Below are positions 45,251 through 56,202 of a stretch of 64,000 bases of DNA, in pieces. The DNA lies in NCBI GenBank assembly GCA_038277395.1, contig CM076195.1, forward strand, positions 17,818,327 to 17,882,326, given 5' to 3'. The notes under the pieces are model-generated. The model was given only the letters and a program-made list of their open reading frames with translations. It made no database searches and had not been told where the DNA came from. The translations under genes and the position numbers were made by a program. The stretch comes from Dryocosmus kuriphilus (Eukaryota > Arthropoda > Insecta > Hymenoptera > Cynipidae). The first letter of the stretch is position 1. Each line of letters starts with the position of its first letter.

Positions 45251-47140
45251 ACCAGGAAATAAATGATTCTGATTTTGACGCGTTGGAAAGTAATGACATT
45301 AACATGGAAAAATTTCCAGCAAGTCCTGGTGTATCGTTTGAGGAAGACAAGATAGTGGTATCTGCAGCAATTGAGTCCGTCAACCAGGGTTTGAATTTAA
45401 TTGGAGAGTCACCGATTCAAAAAAGAAAAGTTTCTCAACGCCGTTATTCGAATGAAAAATTGAAAAACGTATCCAAAGCATTAGCTACAAAAATTTTTAA
45501 TCCTGTTATTGATGATAATGATGATAGCGTTGAGGAAAATGATGAAAATAATTTATTGCAAGTTTTGAAGGAAGAATTTAACGCGACCACAGAACGTTCA
45601 AGAAGAATGAAAATTTTGACTATTTTCAAGGACTGGTCTTTCCGAAAAATTAAACAACATTTTCCTCTCGCTACTTTTCATATGATTACAATTGCGAAGA
45701 AAATTGCTGACGAAAAGGGGATTTTGTCCGACCCAACCCCAAAAAGCCACCCGTCTTTACAGAAAGAAGTAGTCCATTTAATAATTAGTTTTTATGAACT
45801 GGATGAGAATAGTCGTGTAATGCCAGGTAAGAAGGATTTTGTTTCAGTTAAAATTGATGACAAACGCGTTCAAATGCAGAAAAGGTTACTGTTGATGAAT
45901 TTGAGGGAACTTTATCAACTGTTCAAGGAAACTTACCCAGAAGCTAAATGTAGTTTTTCTAAATTTGCATCTCTACGACCAAAATATTGCGTGCTCGCGG
46001 GTGCAAGTGGCACACATTCAGTATGTGTTTGTACGATTCATGAAAATGTTAAATTGTTGATTGAAGGTTCTAATATGAAAAATCTTACGGCCCACACCCC
46101 CAATCCATTGAAAAGTTACCATGACTGCCTAAAATATATGATTTGCGCTGAACCCACGAATAATTGTTATTTGGGTAATTGCTCCAAGTGTCCAGGTGCA
46201 AAAAATCTGATTAACAACCTTGAATTAATTTTTGAGGAAAATTTCATTGACGAAATCAAGTATAGACAGTGGACTCACGTTGACAGAACTACCTTGCAAC
46301 TGATGATATCTCCAGTCGATGAATATTTACAAAAATTGCAGACCAGTTTGGAAAAATTACTTCTTCATTCATTCTTGGTGAGGAAGCAAAATGAATTCAT
46401 GAAAAATAAAAGGCAAGAACTAACAGAGAATGAGTGCATTGTAGTCTGTGATTTTTCCGAAAATTATGCTTTTGTGATTCAGAATTCTGCACAAGGCTTT
46501 CACTGGAATAATGAGCAGGCTACAGTGCACCCATTTGCAATTTATTACAGGCATAATGACGGCAATATTCAAGTAAAAAGTTTAGTAATGATATCAGAAT
46601 GTTTGCATCACGACACTGTAGCAGTTCATGTGTTTCAGAAACATTTGGTAAATTTCATAAAAAAAGAATTGGAAAAAAATTTCAAAAATCATATATTTTT
46701 CTGATGGGTCGGGTGCGCAATATAAAAACAAGAAAAATTTTGTTAATCTTACACACCATGAAACAGATTTTGACCTAGCTGTAGAGTGGCACTTTTTCCC
46801 AACGTCTCATGGAAAGGGCGCGTGCGATGGATTGGGTGGGACTTTAAAAAGGTTAGCTGCGAGAGCTAGCCTTCAAAGAACATCCAATCCAATCCAAACA
46901 CCAAAACAATTATTTGAATGGGCAACTGAGTCTCTCCCTAACATTTCATCAAGATATGTGACGAATGAAGAATATGTTGAGGAAGAACAAAAATTAGAGA
47001 CGAGATTCAGAGAGGCTATAACCGTGAAAGGGACACTGAAATTTCATTGCATCATACCTGTCGCAAAAAACAAAATACGAGCTAAGCAATTTTCTTCGCA
47101 AGAAGAAAATGATTCGATCGTAGTTAAAGTTTTGAAATAA
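45251..47140 (+). pseudogene. Sola-like transposase, main exon with a one-base frameshift
   Basis: Begins DQEINDSDFDALESNDINME after the acceptor at 45250. The frame is open from 45283 (first Met) to 46704, where a T run (46696-46700) with one extra T shifts it. The second part reads FSDGSGAQYKNKKNFVNLTH, then EWHFFPTSHGKGACDGLGGT and KRLAARASLQRTS to a stop at 47140. Landmarks before the break include SFSKFASLRPKYCVL, CSKCPGA and the probable first catalytic Asp in CIVVCDFSENYAF. The second likely catalytic Asp is in FSDGSGAQ. Without the extra T the frame would be continuous, about 620 residues. Confidence 0.75.
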
Positions 47141-48157
47141 AATGTATGGTTTGTAATACATCGAAAAAAACTACAGTTCATAGCTTAATTATGATTCAAT
47201 AAATTGAAGATTCTGAATTTATTATCAGACACTTATTTCCATACATTGTGATACTCTGTACCAATCATTAGATTTTTTTATGTTCAAAAATATACTATAT
47301 TTAGTTTTAAAGTTTCTAGTGAAGTTAGCATTTTTTAATGTATTTTTGTAACCAGGTTTACTTTTTTCTAGATACTTTGCGATGACTTTTATCCATAAAC
47401 GTAATAAAAAAGTATTTGCAAACTGTATGTTTCACGGTAAACATTTAAAATTGAAACATAGACCGTGCGAGGGCCGTGCAATGTCACCCGCGCGCCGGTG
47501 CGTGTGACGTACAGCGCTAGATAAATTAAATTTTTCCGACAGTACTAATTATTTCGCCATCGAATAAAAAATCGTTTTCGAAAGGAAATTTGACGTAGAA
47601 TACGATAAAAATACTAAAAACTTGATATGTTTGGGTCAAAATTGTTTAAAATCGATTTAAACACTTCAATTGTTTATAACAATTTGAATTTGTCAATAGT
47701 TTTATTTAAAAGTAGTTTTTTTTTTGTTAAAACTCGTTATTTTACCTTTAAAATGAAAAAAAAATAAAGTCTCTAGCTCAAACAGAAGTGGAGTTATGGA
47801 CTTTTAAAAAATAGTCTTCAAGCCAAAAATCACCAAATTCTCAAATTTTCAATCCTTCTTAGTTTCAAAACATTGAGAAGAAAAAAAAAAATCTTCGAAT
47901 ACGTATCTTGTCTTTTTCAATAAAGAATCCGTAAAAAAAAGTTTTAGCTGAATCAAAAATGTGTCGGTCAATTTTCGTCAAAATCCGTACGATTTGTAAA
48001 AGAATCACCCATATGCTAAATTGCCTGATGTGATAAATTACACTAAGTGCCAAATTATACCACTTAGTCTCAACTTTATACTACTTTGTCCTAATCTTTT
48101 ATATCTTAGCCCCTTTTTTATGAACTTTGCCACAACTTTTGTTAGCTTTTTTTAAAT

Positions 48158-49270
48158 AATTGATGCAATTAATATAGTATATTGCGTGACAAGTGTGAAC
48201 TGCTGGCTTTTTAGAAAGGAGTTACAAAAGCATTGCGCTCATTTAAAAAAAGCTGTCAGTTTATAAAAGTCTCGCACGATATTTTTCAGAATAAAATCGT
48301 AAATTGTGTAATTTCATTGTCTCCATCGGTAAATGCAAAATTGCATTTTGAGTCGGTGTAGCCCGTTACGCCACTGAATTTTTGGTCCAACAAGCGTGAA
48401 TGACACAAAAAAGAAGGGTGATGATAGGGGCAACGCTACACTTCTCGTTAAAAACGTCGATTCACCATCCCGCTATGAATTTCTCTTTCTATCCTTGTCT
48501 AATTCACTCCGTCTCAAGACGTACGAAGATACGGAGACACGCACAAATCGATCTCTTTTTTGATCTCTGACGTCACACCGAGCTTACAAAGCCCTCATTT
48601 ATAACTCATCCAATACACTGCCAGACACCGCTAAAAACGCGTACTTTTTCGTTTGTCTATGGAAGCATGAAAACACCATTTTTATGATTGTGTTCTAAAA
48701 AGCATATTCTCTTACCTATATACCTATATATTACCTAAACCTATATTCCCTATATAATGGAGATTGGCGTGCACGCAGGGAGCGCAGTCTCCTAGTATAT
48801 TATAAAAAGATCTCGCCGCCGCCGTTTCAGAATTAAAAAATCGAGGTCAGACACGCCCCCCCCCCTCCGATTCCTGGCCCCTTCCATATAATTCCTCGTG
48901 ATATTATACGCCTTTTTTGCTCAACTTCCGTTGAATTTTTATTAATTACTTAAAACAATAGGTCCAGCCTTGGCCCAGGCATGGCCCAGCCCCGAATCAA
49001 TTGAGATACCAATTTTTCAACCACTTTCCAGTAGCCCCCCTTCTTTACCTTAATTTAAGATATACCTAGACCATATATGTCACATTACCCCATGTGCCTT
49101 ATTGCCCCAACACCTCAATTTCCTCATATGCTAAATTGCCTGATGTGATAAATTACACTAAGTGCCAAATTATACCACTTAGTCTCAACTTTATACTACT
49201 TTGTCCTAATCTTTTATATCTTAGCCCCTTTTTTATTAACTTTGCCACAACTTTTGTTAGCTTTTTTTAA
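48158..49270. repeat. right copy of the 1.1-kb tandem duplication, with the empty Sola site
   Basis: Repeats 42331-43308 and then, without interruption, the sequence that follows the Sola-like element (48011-48157). The site is ATAT at 49126-49129. The junction between copies (48157/48158) shows AAATAAT on both sides. The downstream similarity ends in the T/A run near 49270. Confidence 0.85.
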
Positions 49271-50041
49271 AAATTAAATTGACTTCTAGACAAATTTTGA
49301 TTTTTTTAAATAATATGTATTTCAATGAATTTTATAGGTACTTTAAGCCATTTTATGCCAATTGTATACCAGTTGTATATATTTTATTGTATGTATTTTA
49401 TTGTATATATTTTATACCATATTTCCAGTAAATAAATTATTTATATTAATATTACAAATTAATCATCCTCTATTTTTAATTAATATAATAATAATAATAA
49501 AATTATTAAAAGTAATTAAGAAGAAGGTTGCTTAACAAATAGTTTACCAACTATTAGTTTTAGAAGTTTTGTACCTTTTATACATTTTATTTTTGATTGA
49601 TTATATTATATTCATTTCTTATCTTTTAAATTAGATATATTAATTTTTATTATTAACTAAAAATGATTAAAAATGTGCAAGTATATGTATATAGAAAGTA
49701 TAAGCTTAGGTCAAAGTAACAGTGTGGTATAAGTTTGGTGTAAAGTGGTATGAGGTTGGGGCAAAATAGTATAAGTTCAATTCTCGAAACAGCGAAACAG
49801 CAATAAAAAGAGTGAAGTGGGCTGTATCAAGGCTGAGTAGAAAATGATTCAGAGCTGGGCTAGGGCTGGGCCTGTGTTTTTTTCAATAAAATTAATAAAA
49901 ATTTAACAAAAGTTAAGCAAAAAAGGCTTTTTATCAAATATTTATTAAACTATTTGTTCGGTAACTTTATATTTATATATATATATATACAACCGATATT
50001 CAGCCGCTGCTCATTAATTTCTTATTTTTATTCGAAACCAC
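49271..50041. other. AT-rich intron with inverted minisatellite copies
   Basis: Very AT-rich; a TA dinucleotide run lies at about 49970-49990. At 49690-49775 the 20-base minisatellite seen at 35940 appears in opposite orientation. At 49850-49950 GGGCTAGGGCTGGGCCTGTG and AAAGTTAAGCAAAAAAGGC resemble the complement of 43110-43165. No gene. Confidence 0.45.
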
Positions 50042-50470
50042 CATATTATGAGACTGTAACGCCCCCTGAAAAATGGGTGTTATATAGCCCTTTACCGAAT
50101 GGTGACAGGTAATTAGTTCCCCAAACCGCCACTTCATAACGCGCAATGCTTTCTCTGACATTATTTTACGCTCGCATAGGGAAAAGTAACCAAACCAGAT
50201 GATGGCGCCACAAATCGCGCCAGACGTCAGTTTAAATTTCACGCCACGAGAGGGTAACCAATCACAACACAATAAGCTAAGATGATATGCACTTGTATGT
50301 GAGTCGTATGTTTTCATGTACTACAGTTCATTTTTGTTTTCGTGCAATTACGCAACATAAACTCGCAAAATAAACAAATTGTGCTGTGCATATAGGGCGT
50401 TTTTTCCACCATTTCGATAAGGGACCATACAGCACCCATTTTTCAGACGGCCCTACAGTCTCGTAACATG
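50042..50470. mobile_element. MITE-like element, 429 bases
   Basis: Terminal inverted repeats of about 60 bases: CATATTATGAGACTGTAACG ... CTGAAAAATGGGTG at 50042-50079 and its near complement CACCCATTTTTCAG ... CAGTCTCGTAACATG at 50433-50470. The similarity runs on into ATAGCCCTTTACCGAATGGTG against CACCATTTCGATAAGGGAC. It is GC-richer than the surrounding intron. The 105-residue minus-strand frame inside is probably fortuitous. No target duplication recognised. It lies 177 bases before the next ASPP exon. Confidence 0.6.
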
Positions 50471-50647
50471 CTGGTTTTGAATAAAATATCGTACATCACT
50501 TGTAAAATTAGCCATGTTGTTACACGCACAACTCGTCCTGCAAACATTGAGTTGTGTGTGTAAAGACGTGGCTAACATTACTCGTGATGTAATATACTAT
50601 TACCAGTTTTGTACATTCTGAAAATTACGTTTTACTCATTTTTTTAG

Positions 50648-50814
50648 GACTCCGTTACATTGTGCAGCCAGTTGCAATAATTTGGCTATGGTCAAATTTC
50701 TGGTAGAACATGGAGCCTGTATTTTTGCCACTACATTATCCGATCACGAAACAGCAGCAGAAAAATGTGAAGAAGATGAGGAGGGTTTCGATGGCTGTTC
50801 AGAGTTTTTATACA
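50648..50814 (+). CDS. ASPP-family protein, ankyrin-repeat exon
   Basis: The acceptor TTTTTTTAG ends at 50647; the first base completes the split Trp codon, giving DGW-TPLHCAASCNN. It reads LAMVKFLVEHGACIFATTLS, then DHETAAEKCEEDEEGFDGCS and EFLY. This matches human ASPP2 TPLHCAASCNNVQVCKFLVE almost residue for residue. The donor GTAAGA follows base 50814 in phase 1. In ASPP proteins these repeats and the SH3 domain together form the p53-binding face (established for ASPP2). Confidence 0.95.
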
Positions 50815-50899
50815 GTAAGAATGATATACCTGCAAGTTTCACGAATAGAAGATAATTCTAGTTTCTAATTTTATATTTTTCTGTTATTCACTGTTTTAG
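50815..50899 (+). other. ASPP intron 5, 85 bases
   Basis: A short intron with GTAAGA donor and CACTGTTTTAG acceptor. Its size contrasts with the 27.7-kb and 16.6-kb introns before it. Confidence 0.9.
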
Positions 50900-51099
50900 G
50901 CGTTCAAGAAAAGTTGGGAATCATGAACAATGGACAAGTATTTGCATTGTTTGATTACAGTCCTCAACACAGTGATGAGCTTTCGTTAAAGAATGGAGAT
51001 TCCTTAGTTGTCCTCAGAAAGGGCGACGATGACGAAAGAGAATGGTGGTGGAGTAAGCTGGGACAGAAGGAGGGTTACGTACCACGGAATTTATTAGGC
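50900..51099 (+). CDS. ASPP-family protein, SH3-domain exon
   Basis: Joined in phase 1, it reads VQEKLGIMNNGQVFALFDYS, then ELSLKNGDSLVVLRKGDDDE, REWWWSKLGQKEGYVPRNLL-G. All SH3 landmarks are present: ALFDYS, ELSLKNGD, WWW and GYVPRN. The sequence GGC/GTAAGT after 51099 is a consensus donor in phase 0. Homologues continue with LYPR and about ten residues, so a last short exon is expected further right. If the donor were not used, the frame would stop two codons later (GTA AGT TAA), giving a slightly shortened C-terminus. Confidence 0.95.
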
Positions 51100-52199
51100 G
51101 TAAGTTAAGGCTATTGGATTGGTGTGAAAAAATGACAAGAATTTTAGATTCTTCTTCCCATCAGTATTGATTTTTTTTTAACTTTTGGATTTCGCGCACT
51201 GGCAGATGCTCAGTTCGTAAGGTTAAACGGTGCTGTATCACAAAATTGATCATTTAAAGAATACGATTTTTTATCTCTAGAAAAAATTATTTAAATAAAC
51301 TCGCTGTTGATCAACATTTATTGAGATAGATTTAAACAACATAAGAATTACATTAAACATTTTATTTAGTTATTAATAACAATTAATTCAAACAATTACT
51401 CCAGTGTATCAGTTTGTTACATAAAAAAAATACTTTGTACTAACATCGTTCTGCTTTATTATAAGAATGGTATTTAGTAACAAAAAAGTGTCGTAAATTA
51501 AAAATTTATAAACAAATTTTAATCTATTAAGACCCATGGGCAGGCAACAAACTGTTGTACTGAAATATTTGTTTAAATAAATTGTTTATAACATTCAAAT
51601 AGAATGTTAAATGTAATTTTTATTTCTTAAACATCTATTTTCAATCATTCTGACCATCCTCACAGTATAGTTACCTCTAATTTTATTGGAGACTTTATTG
51701 GAGGCAAGGGTTTCAATCAAAACTTCCGTCAGCTCTAGTTAATGACAATGAAATAATAATTTAGCTACCCTGGAAGCTCGATTGTTGCACGTTTTCGGAT
51801 CTTGCCTTGCGAGAACAGAGTTCCCTTCTCAACTCAAACAATGAGGGCCGTATGAACTATTTTACACTGACATTTCTCTACCACGCAACGTGGCCGGTCA
51901 ATGCTAACTGACAATGACAGCTCTGTTGCTATGCTGCTGCTGACGTACGCGGCGCGCGCAACGCTTTTCGGCCTCTCGGACCCAACTCATTTAAGTGTAA
52001 ATTCGTAAAGATTCAATAATGAGTTCGATAATAATGAAGCTTCCAGTGTATTTATTACTTTCCTGTATCATCCACACGCAAAATGTTTAAGGGTTTATAC
52101 TCTCCAGGCGTACTGAAATGCGAAGCTTTTTTGGAAATTTTTTTCTCGATTACTAAGAAATGCATCAAAATAAAGTTTTGAGACTTTATTCTATGTGTA
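51100..52199 (+). other. intron sequence after the SH3 exon
   Basis: AT-rich with no gene. I searched by eye to the window end for an exon starting with Leu-Tyr-Pro codons after an AG and found no convincing candidate. A GC-richer patch at 51880-51990 (GACGTACGCGGCGCGCGC) is unexplained. Confidence 0.45.
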
Positions 52200-52490
52200 T
52201 TAAGGTATGCAAAAATATTTTTTATTTACATTAAAGGTACAAAGTGGCGTCATGGCACTAGGTAATTTGAAAAAATATTTTTTCGTATGAGGAAAACGGC
52301 GCCACAGTTCGCTGCTTTCTTGCTGCCTATGATCTTGCAGAGTTATTGAATTTAAAGATGTATACTGTATCGAATCTGCGATCAACAAGGGCTGCACCCC
52401 AATCTGCATATACGTATTCGACGAGGTCTCCTTCGGTTTTTGTGAATAGAAGTCCAAAATCGCTCGTTCCCTTTAAGTATCGTAGAACTC
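52200..52490 (-). pseudogene. Copia RNase H
   Basis: In one minus-strand frame: LKGTSDFGLLFTKTEGDLVE, then YVYADWGAALVDRRFDTVYI with the ADW motif (canonical DADWAG). A stop is followed by AARKQRTVAPFSSYEK, matching the KKQxTVALSTTEAEY block. It ends near 52250. Confidence 0.7.
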
Positions 52491-52652
52491 ATTTTGCCGA
52501 TAGCTAGTGAGTTTTTCCTAGATATTGGTTAACTAGCTGAGAGAGCTTACTGAGCTTCAAGTTGCAATCCCGTGGAGTTTAACAGTATTCGAATCTTGTA
52601 TGCCGAATCTTTGAAGAACATCCTCAATTTAATTTTTTTGTACTATATAGAT

Positions 52653-53069
52653 TTATTTTGATGCTGCATCTTGCTTGAATTCTATCCCGAGGTAATAATG
52701 TAGTTTGCCTAAATGCTTTATCTGAAATTCACGGGACAAATCTTGTTTCAACTTCTCGAAAGTTCCAGTTTGATCTGTGGCGACAATAATATCGACGTAT
52801 ACCACAATGATGAGAGTTGATTTTTCAGTCTTACGAGTATAGATGCATTTGTCTCCAGTGACTGGTTCCAACCCGAAAATCTTGAATCTTCGGCCTAACT
52901 TTTTGAACCACTGGCGCCCTGATTTTTTCAAATCACTAATCGAACCTTTGAGAAAGTTTACAAGGTCATTGTTTTCTGATTCCTCAGATCCTTCAGCCTG
53001 CTTCATGTGGATTTCCTCTTCTAGATCTCCGTTTATGTACGCCATGGCGATGCCAAGTTGATACAACAC
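52653..53069 (-). pseudogene. Copia reverse transcriptase, central and C-terminal part
   Basis: A 138-residue frame: MAYINGDLEEEIHMKQAEGS (canonical TAFLNGDLxEEIYMxQPxGF), LKKSGRQWFKKLGRRF, DKCIYTRKTEKS, then IIVVYVDIIVATDQTGTFEK and HLGKLHYYLGIEF. The catalytic YVDD has become YVDI, so the enzyme is inactive. The N-terminal fingers lie upstream in broken frames to about 53300. Confidence 0.85.
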
Positions 53070-53279
53070 GGGAACTAATTTTGCTGAAATGCCAGAATTA
53101 TCCTTATATAACCTTGTCGAGTAACTGGATCAAGCGTCTCATTGAAGTGCATCCATGGTCGTGGATTGTAGCCTTTTGCTACCAATCGAACCTTACGACG
53201 TTCAACGTTCGAATTCGCATCGTACTTTGTTCTGAGAACCCACGTTCATCATATTTATTCTACTTTTTGGGACGTTGAA

Positions 53280-54340
53280 TTAAAGTCCAAGCTTCAATTT
53301 TGGTAAGAGCTTCGAACTCTTCTTTCATGGCTCTTTGCTATTCTTGTGCGTAAGGTCCGGCAAGAGCCTGTTGAACAAACAGATTTGCAGCCTCTTCTTG
53401 TGCCAAGGACATTACTTGGTTATAAATTTCTCTAAACCTACCTCGTTTGCCGGTCTTTGTCGATGGTCGTCCAAATGGCACCTTCTTAAAGATGCAAGGA
53501 GTCGTACCTAAGATTCCCCTCGAAGTTTGAACTTCATCATCCTCTGACTGGTTGCTGGAATAATTATGAACATCAACTGAGCTGGTATTCCTTACAGGTT
53601 TTTCGACATTTGACCCCTCTGGATGAATGATTTCATTATCTTCTTCGCTGGTCTCTCCGTCTTCGAAAAATTATTCGTATATGACGGAATCATTTATTTC
53701 AGCAACGACTTGAGGTTGGTAAATTTCTTCCATGAATTTTATATCTCGACTCTTTAAAATTTGTCTTGTTTCAGAATTCCAGAGCCGATAAGCCTACAAC
53801 TCTCTTGAGTACCCAACAAAAATGCAAGAGTTCGATTTTGGATTAGATTTATCCTTGTTGGGCGTTTTATCTAACACATAAGCTTCACTACCAAACAATC
53901 TCAGATGTGAGATAGTAGGCTTTGCACCAAACCAAACTTCGTATGACGTTTGATCTACAAGTTTCTTTGTCGGACACCTGTTTCAAATATAAGCGGCTGT
54001 GGCTATTGCTTCGACCTAAAAATACTTTGGTAGTTTGTCCTGCAGCAACAAGCATCTGGCCATTTCCACAGGCGTGCGGTTCATCCGCTCAACCTTACCA
54101 TTTTATTTTGTTCTCGCCTTATCTGTTCTGAATGGCCCACAGATGTCCGAGTGAATCAAATCCAATAATTTTTTACTCTTGGAATCTGAACCTTTTGGAA
54201 AAGGTTCTTGCGAATATTTTTGCTTTATGCAAATTTCAGAAGTGGGCAGTTTGTCATGTGACTTCAGCGGCAGCCCATTTACCGTACCTCATGATGATAA
54301 TTTGTTCAAATCATTTTCTTTGACATTTCCTAATCTGTGA
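53280..54340 (-). pseudogene. Copia integrase, degraded
   Basis: Minus-strand pieces in two or three frames: EMEQWHHRLGNVKENDLNKL (zinc-binding HHRLGH region), LLDLIHSDICGPFRTDKART with the first catalytic Asp, then after a deletion NGKVERMNRTPVEMARCLLL with the catalytic Glu, SYEVWFGAKPTISHLRLFGS and CIFVGYSREL. The part with the second catalytic Asp is missing. The stretch 53700-53280 is an acidic linker before reverse transcriptase. Confidence 0.8.
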
Positions 54341-54359
54341 TGCCATTGTTCCATTTCGC

Positions 54360-54653
54360 TTAGCCTGTCGTTCGAGGCCACAGCTCTGGTCTGTTTTTCT
54401 TGCATCTGCGCTGACTTTGCACTTGATGCTGCCATATATTGGTGCTATTTCTCCAACTGGCTAATTCGGTGCTTGCCTTGCACAGTGGAGAATTCTTAGG
54501 TAAAAAAAAGTAAAACTCACCTTTTCTTTTGCCTGGAAAAACAATTTCATCCCTGCTCTTTCTTAATTCTGCACCAGTTTCATTAAATGTGATATATCGT
54601 CCTCCATTGCAGGCTTTCGAGATTGAAAATAGATTTATTTTCAATTCTGGCAT
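54360..54653 (-). pseudogene. Copia pre-integrase domain
   Basis: Reads MPELKINLFSISKACNGGRY, then ITFNETGAELRKSRDEIVFP and GKRKGEFYFFLPKNS. The VPxLKxNLFSIxKA motif follows the protease in Copia polyproteins. A frame change follows before the HHRLGN region. Confidence 0.75.
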
Positions 54654-54660
54654 AAGAAGA

Positions 54661-55027
54661 GAGTTTTCTCACTTTCTTTTGTGTACTTGAGAACCATTGT
54701 GTTGTTTTTTTCGACGGCCAGTCCAGGGATCAAACTAGGTCCGTGTTTTCCATAAAAGTCAATAATTTTTTTTGAAGTCCGTAAAAGTAATTAATTTTAG
54801 TAAATGGTCCGTAATGTCCGTATTCTAAACGTATGTTTTATATTTATCACGTAAAAACAGTACCAAAAAATATTTTTTTCGCACTCCGGGAGCAAAATAG
54901 CCATTTTCTATACCTGAATTGCGGAAGCAAAATGATACTTTCTCTTCCTAAGGAGAGAAAACAAATATGCGGGTCACGTGACACCGCTGTGTATAAGAGC
55001 AGCGTAAGAGAAAGAGACGGAGTTATA
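54661..55027. other. sequence between Copia relic and foldback element
   Basis: No gene recognised. The 93-residue frame on the + strand (54833-55114) runs into the next element and is probably fortuitous. Confidence 0.4.
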
Positions 55028-56202
55028 CACTACCGTCCAGTTACTTTTGGCCACCCTAGACTAAAATCACCAAAGCTTCAACGTTTTGTATCTCAACGTA
55101 AAGTTATCAAATAAGATCCCGCGGAGTCTCACTTTAAAGGATTTTCCAAGGCCTTTCAAATGCTTGAGTCATATTTATGTTTTTTTGTTCTTTAAAAATT
55201 TCATGACGTCATAAAAAAAAATTGTTTTTCAATCTCTTATCCGGAATTTTGATGCGGTTTTTTTTATCAGAAGTATTTGGACAAAAAAACTGCGCGGACC
55301 ATTTGAAAGCTTTCTCCAAAAGCTACAAAATTCATGTTCAAGAAATTTTTTTGACATTTAATTTTTAAGATATATCGCCTTTTCAACAAAAACAAGGGTG
55401 TTTGAAGACGTGATTATATCTCTGTATGTTTTGGGTTTACAAAAAAACTCTAAGAACAGGAAATATTGTCTTTTGCAAGAGCTATCAATTTATTAACTTT
55501 TAAAATTAAAAAAATTCGATTTTTTTGCTTCAACAAAGTTTTTAATTTTATGAAAAGAAGATAAAAAAAACATGTAAACATTAAATGAAAAAGGAAATTT
55601 CAATAACAATGGCGAGAAAAATGTATTTTTATCATATTTATTTACATTTTAGATCACATTATTTACATACTTTCTTGTACTAATGCTATTAACATAAGTA
55701 TGTTAAAAAAATTTTGTAATTTTGTAATTTTAAAAGTTAATGCATTGATAGTTCTTGCAAAATGCAATATTTTCTTTTCTTAGAGTTTTTTTGTATATCG
55801 AAAACATACAGATATAGTCACGTTTTCAAAAACCCTTGTTTTTGTCAAAAAAGCGATACGTCTTAAAAATTAAATGTCCAAAAAATTTCTTGAACATGGA
55901 TTTTTTAGCTTTTGGAAGGAGCTTTCAAATGGTACGTGCAGTTTTTTTGTCCAACTACTTCCGATAAAAAAAATCGCATCAAATTTCCGAATAAGAAATT
56001 GAAAAACAATTTCTTTTATGACATCATGAAATTCTTGAAAAGCCAAAAAACATAAATATGACTCAGGCATTTGAAAGGTCTTGGAAAATCCTTTAAAGTG
56101 AGACTACGCGAGATTTTATTTGATAACTTTACGTTGAGATACAAAACTTTGAAGTTTTGGTGATTTTGGTCTATGGTGGCCAAAAGTAACTGGACGGTAG
56201 TG
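55028..56202. mobile_element. palindromic foldback element with Tc1-like ends (1175 bases)
   Basis: Two inverted arms of about 485 bases (55028-55515 and 55715-56202) around a loop of about 200 bases. The tips are CACTACCGTCCAGTTACTTT and the exact complement, flanked by TA (55026-55027 and 56203-56204). CACTACCG-type tips are common in Tc1-like elements. Nothing coding is present. Arms differ at roughly one base in ten to fifteen by eye. Confidence 0.8.

Larger units (their letters stand above)
43309..48010 (+). mobile_element. Sola-like DNA transposon, 4702 bases
   Basis: Both ends are inverted copies (GGGACATTCTTTTACAA at 43309, TTGTAAAAGAATCACCC ending 48010). The inverted repeats run about 520-540 bases (43309-43830 and 47475-48010) with roughly one difference per ten bases by eye. 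The 4-base target duplication ATAT (43305-43308 and 48011-48014) is proved by the uninterrupted paralogous site CCTCATATGCTAAATT at 49122-49137. A transposase gene with an apparent intron lies between. A 4-base duplication, long inverted repeats and this transposase type fit the Sola superfamily; subgroup (perhaps Sola2) is inference. Confidence 0.85.
52200..54660 (-). mobile_element. Ty1/Copia retrotransposon relic, pol region
   Basis: Minus-strand order: end of protease and pre-integrase domain (54653-54360), integrase (54360-53280, degraded), reverse transcriptase (53070-52653) and RNase H (52490-52200). This order, integrase before reverse transcriptase, is diagnostic of Copia. LTRs, gag and the protease active site are not visible. 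Frames break many times, and there is a deletion within the integrase core. Confidence 0.85.

Noticed and set aside
42331..49270. The two 1.1-kb copies as terminal repeats of one large element
   Set aside because: The Sola-like element has its own inverted ends and target duplication, and the right copy is complete with the empty site, so a tandem duplication explains it better than LTRs.
50000..50317. 105-residue minus-strand open frame
   Set aside because: Lies almost wholly inside the 429-base MITE and runs through one of its inverted repeats.
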